A DNA stretch of 5,837 bases from Deltaproteobacteria bacterium RBG_13_49_15 (GTDB lineage: Bacteria > Desulfobacterota > Desulfobacteria > Desulfobacterales > UBA2156): assembly GCA_001797695.1 (NCBI GenBank), contig MGQD01000050.1, forward strand, positions 265 through 6,101. The letters run 5' to 3'. How positions within the stretch are numbered: the first letter of the stretch is position 1; each line of letters starts with the position of its first letter. The notes below the pieces were generated by a model. It did not search any database and was not told the origin of the DNA. It worked only from the letters and a program-made list of their open reading frames with translations. Positions 1 through 4,014 of the stretch are shown piece after piece. Position numbers and translations under genes: made by a program.

Positions 1-374
1 AGGATCTGTTTGATCATCGGAGCTTCTTTGACAAAAGAGAACTGTATCTTTTAAAATACGGGAGGCATTTGCGCCTGGATGACAAAACAAAGATCATCGT
101 CGGACGCACCCAGGCGGATAATGATCATATTATCGGATACTACAGTCCGAAAGAAGATATCGTAATTGAAGCCGCTCACATCCCCGGCCCGGTGGTGCTG
201 ATCCCATTCGGAGGAACCGATGAGATGATCCGTCTCTCTGCATCTATCTGTGTCGGTTACACCAAAGCTACGAGAGGATGCGAGGTTGAAGTTCATGTCA
301 TGACTCCTCTTGGCCGGCAAACGATTTCCGTTAAGGAGATATATGACGAAGAACTCAGGAAGTGGCTTCTTTAA
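1..374 (+). CDS. 3' end of a tRNA thiolase-like protein (MnmA/ThiI-related, NFACT-R-like C-terminal domain)
   Basis: The frame is open from the left edge (first full codon at 3) to TAA at 372-374, giving 123 visible residues with the N-terminus outside the window. An ATG or TTG start inside the window is unlikely because the coding signal runs back to the edge. Visible motifs are LLKYGRHLRL followed by KIIVGRTQADN, then a PGP turn (HIPGPVV) and an Ala/Ser-rich helix ending in GYTKATRG. The GRHxRL...K-I-VGR-x-(x)-(A/E)-(D/N)N...PGP pattern resembles, from memory, the NFACT-R-like tail of PP-loop tRNA sulfurtransferases annotated as MnmA- or ThiI-like in deltaproteobacteria. In those proteins the N-terminal PP-loop domain would activate a uridine and this tail would contact RNA. 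The catalytic part is not visible, so function rests on the tail alone. The gene is followed by a 448-base gap and is probably not part of the downstream efflux operon. No clear terminator follows it. Confidence 0.62.
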   Translation, partial: DLFDHRSFFDKRELYLLKYGRHLRLDDKTKIIVGRTQADNDHIIGYYSPKEDIVIEAAHIPGPVVLIPFGGTDEMIRLSASICVGYTKATRGCEVEVHVMTPLGRQTISVKEIYDEELRKWLL

Positions 375-594
375 GCGTTATGGACCTTTCATTTTCGTAT
401 TGAAACCGCTCTGAAACGCCGCAGCATCGGATTTTTAGGATATCCTGCCTGATTTCAGGAAATAGTCTAGACCAAGTTGTCTCGGGTCATCTTCGGCACG
501 ATATCGGAGAATTTCGAATGATGACAAAACGAGAAAAGCGGATGCAACAGTCAAGGATTTGAGAAAGAATCATACATCGCTTGAAATTAATGTT

Positions 595-608
595 GACCAA
601 ACGGTCGG
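595..608. promoter_or_regulatory. Putative upstream TetR-type operator (distal copy)
   Basis: GACC-AAAC-GGTC at 595-606 is a perfect 4-bp inverted repeat with a 4-base centre, followed by GG. The 13-mer ACC-nnn-CGGTCGG at 596-608 recurs at 723-735 with identity outside the three central bases. Short dyads of the GACC/GGTC kind are typical of TetR-family operators, and a TetR-family gene lies downstream. That this protein binds here is inference. Confidence 0.4.
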
Positions 609-660
609 CCATATTGCTGCTGTTGGATTTTGGAAAAATGATTTAATGTAACCAATTATA

Positions 661-683
661 AATATTAAAATATACTTAATATT
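661..683. repeat. AT-rich 8-bp perfect inverted repeat upstream of the promoter
   Basis: AATATTAA at 661-668 and TTAATATT at 676-683 are exact reverse complements separated by 7 bases (AATATAC). The element contains only one C and no G and ends 10 bases before the -35 box. Its position suits an UP-element-like contact for the RNA polymerase alpha subunit or a site for a nucleoid protein. It could equally be a chance result of the very AT-rich composition. Confidence 0.4.
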
Positions 684-693
684 GATATCAGTC

Positions 694-722
694 TTGACAA
701 TCCAGAAATAGATGATTATAAA
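694..722 (+). promoter_or_regulatory. Sigma70-type promoter of the tetR-efflux operon
   Basis: A perfect -35 hexamer TTGACA (694-699) is separated by exactly 17 bases from TATAAA (717-722), a five-of-six match to the -10 consensus. Transcription would start near 729-731, leaving a leader of about 90 bases before the ATG at 823. The DNA just upstream is AT-rich. The predicted start falls inside the dyad element at 723-735, the usual geometry for a repressor that blocks RNA polymerase. Confidence 0.7.
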
Positions 723-735
723 ACCGCTCGGTCGG
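723..735. promoter_or_regulatory. Putative TetR-type operator overlapping the transcription start (proximal copy)
   Basis: ACCG-CT-CGGT at 723-732 is a 4-bp inverted repeat, extended on the right to the 13-mer ACC-GCT-CGGTCGG at 723-735. It matches the 596-608 copy at 10 of 13 positions, and all differences lie in the three central bases. It begins right after the -10 box and covers the expected transcription start. A bound TetR dimer here would shut off the operon, including the regulator gene itself. The identity of the binding protein is inferred from proximity. Confidence 0.5.
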
Positions 736-743
736 AATAAATC

Positions 744-784
744 GAATTGCAAATGCCTGCGATTTTAAGACAAGGCATGAATTC
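744..784 (+). promoter_or_regulatory. Interrupted hairpin in the 5' leader
   Basis: Two inverted-repeat blocks are nested. GAATT (744-748) can pair with AATTC (780-784), and ATGCCT (753-758) with AGGCAT (773-778). They are separated by an asymmetric internal loop (GCAA against G) and closed by a 14-base loop. The whole structure lies in the roughly 90-base leader between the predicted transcription start and the first start codon. No T-run follows it, so it is not an obvious intrinsic terminator. It might affect leader stability or translation, or it may be chance. Confidence 0.35.
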
Positions 785-822
785 AAACCGGTTAATGGTT
801 TTTGTAAATTGGGGTTTTAGCG

Positions 823-1473
823 ATGTCGCCGATTGTGGTGGATAGAGTAAAAAAAGAACAAAAGATCGCCCGGGCCGCCTTGAAATTATTTTCAACAAAA
901 GGATTTCGGGGGACGAATGTCGGTCGGATTGCCGAAGAAGCCGGGATCGGGAAAGGGACCCTTTACGAATACTTCCGAAGCAAGAGCGACATCTTTTTGG
1001 CGGCCGCAAGGGAATGGATCGAGCAATTTCAAAAACGGTTTGAATCCCGTCTTTCGGAAATTCAAGACCCGATACAGCAACTCCATGCCATTGCTCGAAT
1101 GAACGTGGAGCTGGTCGATCCCCTGGACCCTGCCAATGCCCGGATGACGGTGGAAGTGATTCGCCAGGGAATGCTTGAAGATGGTGTTCTTCATGGTCGC
1201 CGCTACGAGATGCGCGACATGATGCTCGGCATGCAGAAAATAGTCGAACAGATCCTTTATGGCGGAATATCGAAAAAAATCTTTAAACCGGAAATCGCCC
1301 GGGATGCCTCGACTATTGCAGCCAATTTCCTGGGATATCTCGATGGCATTATGCTTCACAGCATCCTTTCTGAAAATCATTTTCAATTAAAAGAGAAGGT
1401 TGATTTGTTCATGGCAAATCTGATCCGTGAACTTGTGGTGGACCCTTGTAAAAAAAACGGGACATGCGAATGA
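823..1473 (+). CDS. TetR/AcrR-family transcriptional regulator of the efflux operon
   Basis: The product (216 residues) is a normal-length TetR-family repressor. The N-terminal DNA-binding domain spans about residues 11-58. It has the first helix IARAALKLFSTKGF, then the helix-turn-helix with the family signature: VGRIAEEAGIGKGTLYEYF (33-51) followed by the usual K-S-D-I-F. The remainder (about 60-216) is the helical ligand-binding and dimerisation region, which is variable in this family and does not reveal a ligand. The ATG at 823 is preceded by a weak GGGG (811-814) with an 8-base spacer. The start is supported because the HTH begins at the usual distance from it. The gene is first in the operon and its stop overlaps the start of the TolC-type gene by 4 bases (ATGA). 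By family precedent it represses the promoter at 694-722 and is released by a pump substrate or related molecule. Confidence 0.93.
   Translation: MSPIVVDRVKKEQKIARAALKLFSTKGFRGTNVGRIAEEAGIGKGTLYEYFRSKSDIFLAAAREWIEQFQKRFESRLSEIQDPIQQLHAIARMNVELVDPLDPANARMTVEVIRQGMLEDGVLHGRRYEMRDMMLGMQKIVEQILYGGISKKIFKPEIARDASTIAANFLGYLDGIMLHSILSENHFQLKEKVDLFMANLIRELVVDPCKKNGTCE
1459..1462 (+). promoter_or_regulatory. Ribosome binding site that decides the TolC-like start
   Basis: GGGA at 1459-1462 lies 7 bases before ATG 1470 but only 1 base before the alternative in-frame ATG at 1464. The spacing favours 1470, which also creates a classic ATGA overlap with the regulator stop codon (TGA 1471-1473) and implies translational coupling. 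Confidence 0.55.
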
Positions 1474-2825
1474 TAAAAACCGTGTTGATAAAAAGCCTCT
1501 TGCTGATCGTAATGCTCTTTTTTGTCGCCGACAAGTCGTTTTCATCGAATCGGATTTCATTTGATCCCAAAGACGGATATTCACTTTTGGATCTTTATGA
1601 AATTTCATTGAAGACTTCGGAAAGGATCAAATTGTCGGAGCAGGATTTAAACCTATCGGAACTGGACCGTGAAAAGGCGCTTTCCGTTTTGCTTCCGGCT
1701 CTTTCGACATTCGGGGATTACACCCGATACAGCGAGAAAAAGACGTATGAAGATATCATCATTCAACCGGAATCTAGCGTTGCGTACGGGATTAAGGCAG
1801 GACAGTCTTTCACTCTTAACGGAAAAGAGCTGATCGCATTGAAAATCGCCAACCAATATATTGAAAAACGAACATTGGATCTGGAAGGTGTCAAAGAAGA
1901 ATACCTGTTTACCGTAGCATCTGCCTATTTTAATGTGCTCAAAGGACAAAAACGCGTGGAGATCGCCGAAGCCAACGTGAAGCGTCTTTCGACACAAAGG
2001 AATGCGGTTTCGGCAAGACTCCGGCTGGAAGAGGTCACGAAAACCGCCATGTTCCGGGCCGATGCCGAGCTTTCAAAAGCGAATGCCGATCGGGTGTTGG
2101 CTCAAAATGCTCTGACTTTGGCCAGAAGCATTGTATGCCGCGTTGCCGGAATCCCTGAAGGGTATTTTCTAAAAGAGCCGTCTATGGTTCTTAATCAGAT
2201 TGAATCGCTTCAGCTTTATGAATTGAAACGGGAAGGGTTGTCTGCCAGATCGGAGTTGAAATCGCTCGATATTCAAAAAGCGGTCGCCCAAAACAGCATC
2301 CAGTTCACAAAAAGCGATTACTGGCCGAAAATATCAATCGAAGGGCAATATCTCCGTTACGATCAGTCCCCGGAATTGGTCAGTATTCCCGGGGATAGTT
2401 TATCCTTAAGCGTTAAGCTTAATTTTTTACTTTATGATGGAGGGCTTCGGAATGCCCAGATTAAGGATATGCTGATCCAGAAGCGAAAAACGGATCTTGC
2501 CATTGAAGGGAAGGTCAAGGAGGTTAATATTGAAATCGAAGAGGCTTATCTGGACCTTATGACTCAGAAAAACATTCTGCAGTCGTTTAAAGACCAGTTG
2601 AAATCAGCCGAGGAAAATTATGAGGCGGTAAAACGTCAATTCGATCACGGGCTTTCCGATATCGTCGATCTCATCGATGCCAATACCCTGCTCGTTACCT
2701 CTCAGCGCCAGCTTTCGGAGGCAAATTATGATCTGCTTTTAGCCCACTTGAAATTAAAGCGGGCCAAAGGGGTTTTTCTCAAAGATGTTCTATCCGAATT
2801 GAATGAAAAAGGGAAAACCGGATAA
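1470..2825 (+). CDS. TolC-family outer membrane efflux channel
   Basis: The product (451 residues from ATG 1470; 453 if ATG 1464 is used) would be the outer-membrane duct of the tripartite pump, a trimer of beta-barrel plus long periplasmic alpha-helical tunnel. It begins with a signal peptide: basic IKTVLIK, a hydrophobic core LLLIVMLFFVA, and a probable cleavage near SFS-S (about residue 25). There is no lipobox cysteine, so unlike OprM-type proteins it is not predicted to be lipidated. Two OEP repeats follow, at roughly 38-230 and 250-435. The second has the characteristic YWPKISIEGQY strand, the LLYDGG turn (about 320-325), and the terminal helix pair with RQFDHGLSDIVDLIDAN and LLAHLKLKRAKG. 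Length is normal for the family. It lies between the regulator and the adaptor genes, so the pump brings its own exit channel. Family assignment is secure; substrate is unknown. Confidence 0.93.
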   Translation: MIKTVLIKSLLLIVMLFFVADKSFSSNRISFDPKDGYSLLDLYEISLKTSERIKLSEQDLNLSELDREKALSVLLPALSTFGDYTRYSEKKTYEDIIIQPESSVAYGIKAGQSFTLNGKELIALKIANQYIEKRTLDLEGVKEEYLFTVASAYFNVLKGQKRVEIAEANVKRLSTQRNAVSARLRLEEVTKTAMFRADAELSKANADRVLAQNALTLARSIVCRVAGIPEGYFLKEPSMVLNQIESLQLYELKREGLSARSELKSLDIQKAVAQNSIQFTKSDYWPKISIEGQYLRYDQSPELVSIPGDSLSLSVKLNFLLYDGGLRNAQIKDMLIQKRKTDLAIEGKVKEVNIEIEEAYLDLMTQKNILQSFKDQLKSAEENYEAVKRQFDHGLSDIVDLIDANTLLVTSQRQLSEANYDLLLAHLKLKRAKGVFLKDVLSELNEKGKTG

Positions 2826-2845
2826 CATCATCTCAACTTTAAATC

Positions 2846-2850
2846 GAGGA
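2846..2850 (+). promoter_or_regulatory. Ribosome binding site that decides the adaptor start
   Basis: GAGGA at 2846-2850 sits 6 bases before ATG 2857. The longer in-frame option, ATG 2803, lies inside the end of the TolC-like gene with no comparable site. It would add 18 polar residues ahead of the anchor. Position 2857 is therefore the better start. Confidence 0.75.
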
Positions 2851-2856
2851 ACCAAC

Positions 2857-4014
2857 ATGAATAAAAATGACGAACTCTTTTGGGAAACGAATTCCCCAAA
2901 AAACCGGATGAAGTGGATTTGGGGAAAGCTCCCCTTGCTTTTTTTTCTGATTTTGATCTTGGTAATCGGGCTCCTGTATGTGCAAATTAAAGAAAAGAAA
3001 AATATTTTAGAGGCAAAAAAAGGATCAGAGCTCCGGCAGGATCAGGTAAAGGTGAATGTCGTGACGCTAAAAACCGTCCCGGCAACCATTCGAGATAGGA
3101 TCGACTTTCCGGGCACTGTCATCCCCTATATGGAACTGAAGGTCCTGGCCGAAGTGAGAGGGAAGGTTGTTGAAAAAAAGGTTAAGGAAGGGGATATCGT
3201 TAAAAAGGGGGACCTGATCGCATCCATCGATTCAAGAGATTATGAAAATGCGCTTCTTTCGGCAAAATCAAGCCATGAGGCCGCTTTAGCGTCCCTGAAT
3301 CGGATCAAAGCTCTCTACAAAGATCAACTGGCCACCCGGTCTCAGCTTGACGATTCCGAGGCAAGAACCCAAAATCTTAAGGCCGTAATGGATAACGCGG
3401 TTCTTGATTTGGAACGGTGCGCGGTGCGATCCGCCATGGGCGGGATTGTGGAGCGGATCCATTTTGAGGCGGGTCAATTCGTCAATGTCGGCGATCTTAT
3501 GTCGAAAGTAATCCGGATCGACCGGGTCAAAGTCCGGATCGGGATTCCCGAATCGGATGTGGACGATGTCCGCAAGGTGAATGATTTTGAACTTAAAATC
3601 GATGCTCTGGGCGGAAAGATATTTAGAGGGAAAAAAGACGTTTTATCAAAAACAGCGGAACCCGGAACCCGTGTCTATCAGCTCTCTCTGGTGGTTGAAA
3701 ACCCTTCCAATGAAATCCTTCCCGACATGTTCGCCAGAGTTCAGATCGTTAAGCGCCAGATCGCGAACGGGCTTTCGGTTCCTCTTTATGCGGTGATCAA
3801 CCGGAACAATGAAAGGGTCGTTTATGTCATCAATGATGAACATGTCCATGCCAGAACGGTTCAGCTAGGGCTTATGGACGGTTGGAGGGTGGAAATCAAG
3901 TCCGGCCTCAAGACCGGAGATCAGGTGGTGGTCGTCGGACAGAGAGATGTCAACCCGGGGCAGAAGGTGAATGTGGTTCGGACGGTGAACAGCATTGAGG
4001 AGCTCGAGAAATGA
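2857..4014 (+). CDS. RND efflux periplasmic adaptor subunit (membrane fusion protein, HlyD/AcrA type)
   Basis: The product (385 residues) links the inner-membrane permease to the TolC-like channel. A polar, basic N-terminus is followed by one membrane segment at about 24-43 (KLPLLFFLILILVIGLLYV), so it is held by a transmembrane anchor rather than by lipidation as in AcrA. The adaptor domains follow in order. The first lipoyl half is at about 90-125 (AEVRGKVVEKKVKEGDIVKKGD) and the alpha-helical hairpin at about 126-187. The second lipoyl half is at about 188-220 (RSAMGGIVERIHFEAGQFV). The beta-barrel is at about 225-300, ending in NEILPDMFARV. The membrane-proximal domain is at about 305-375, with VPLYAVI and GLKTGDQVVVVGQ. 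In the second lipoyl half the usual R-A/S-P is R-S-A, a mild deviation. The gene starts 31 bases after the TolC-like stop and ends in an ATGA overlap with the permease gene, so co-translation is likely. Confidence 0.94.
   Translation: MNKNDELFWETNSPKNRMKWIWGKLPLLFFLILILVIGLLYVQIKEKKNILEAKKGSELRQDQVKVNVVTLKTVPATIRDRIDFPGTVIPYMELKVLAEVRGKVVEKKVKEGDIVKKGDLIASIDSRDYENALLSAKSSHEAALASLNRIKALYKDQLATRSQLDDSEARTQNLKAVMDNAVLDLERCAVRSAMGGIVERIHFEAGQFVNVGDLMSKVIRIDRVKVRIGIPESDVDDVRKVNDFELKIDALGGKIFRGKKDVLSKTAEPGTRVYQLSLVVENPSNEILPDMFARVQIVKRQIANGLSVPLYAVINRNNERVVYVINDEHVHARTVQLGLMDGWRVEIKSGLKTGDQVVVVGQRDVNPGQKVNVVRTVNSIEELEK
3997..4002 (+). promoter_or_regulatory. Ribosome binding site of the permease gene, inside the adaptor gene
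   Basis: GAGGAG at 3997-4002 lies 8 bases before ATG 4011 and is embedded in codons for Glu-Glu near the end of the adaptor. It supports ATG 4011 as the start of the permease and allows re-initiation at the ATGA overlap. Confidence 0.7.

Larger units (their letters stand above)
375..822. other. Intergenic region with the control sequences of the efflux operon
   Basis: This 448-base stretch separates the tRNA-modification gene from the tetR-type gene. The left part (375-590) holds nothing I can name: a few short open frames without a ribosome binding site, and weak hairpins such as CCTG-ATTT-CAGG at 448-459 that lack a following T-run. The right part is organised: a dyad element at 595-608, an AT-rich inverted repeat at 661-683, a promoter at 694-722, a second dyad element at 723-735, an interrupted leader hairpin at 744-784, and an AACCGGTT palindrome at 786-793. 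The stretch 640-720 is much richer in A+T than the flanking genes, as expected of a bacterial promoter region. Confidence 0.7.

Noticed and set aside
403..436. Possible terminator after the first gene: imperfect stem GCTCTG/CGCAGC followed by a short T-run
   Set aside because: The stem has a mismatch and a wobble, and the T5 run begins several bases after it. It is too weak to call an intrinsic terminator.
570..752. 60-codon minus-strand frame in the gap, rich in Ile and Phe, that could pass for a small membrane protein
   Set aside because: The hydrophobic look comes from reading AT-rich promoter DNA. The frame overlaps the -35, the -10 and both dyad elements and has no ribosome binding site that I can see.
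921..927. Third copy of CGGTCGG
   Set aside because: It lies inside the regulator coding sequence, where it encodes Val-Gly-Arg of the HTH region. The left half (ACC) of the dyad is absent, so it does not match the operator pattern.
892..1386. 164-codon open frame on the minus strand inside the regulator gene
   Set aside because: It lies antisense to a clear TetR-family gene with a full HTH signature. Its translation shows no recognisable domain, so it is a shadow frame.
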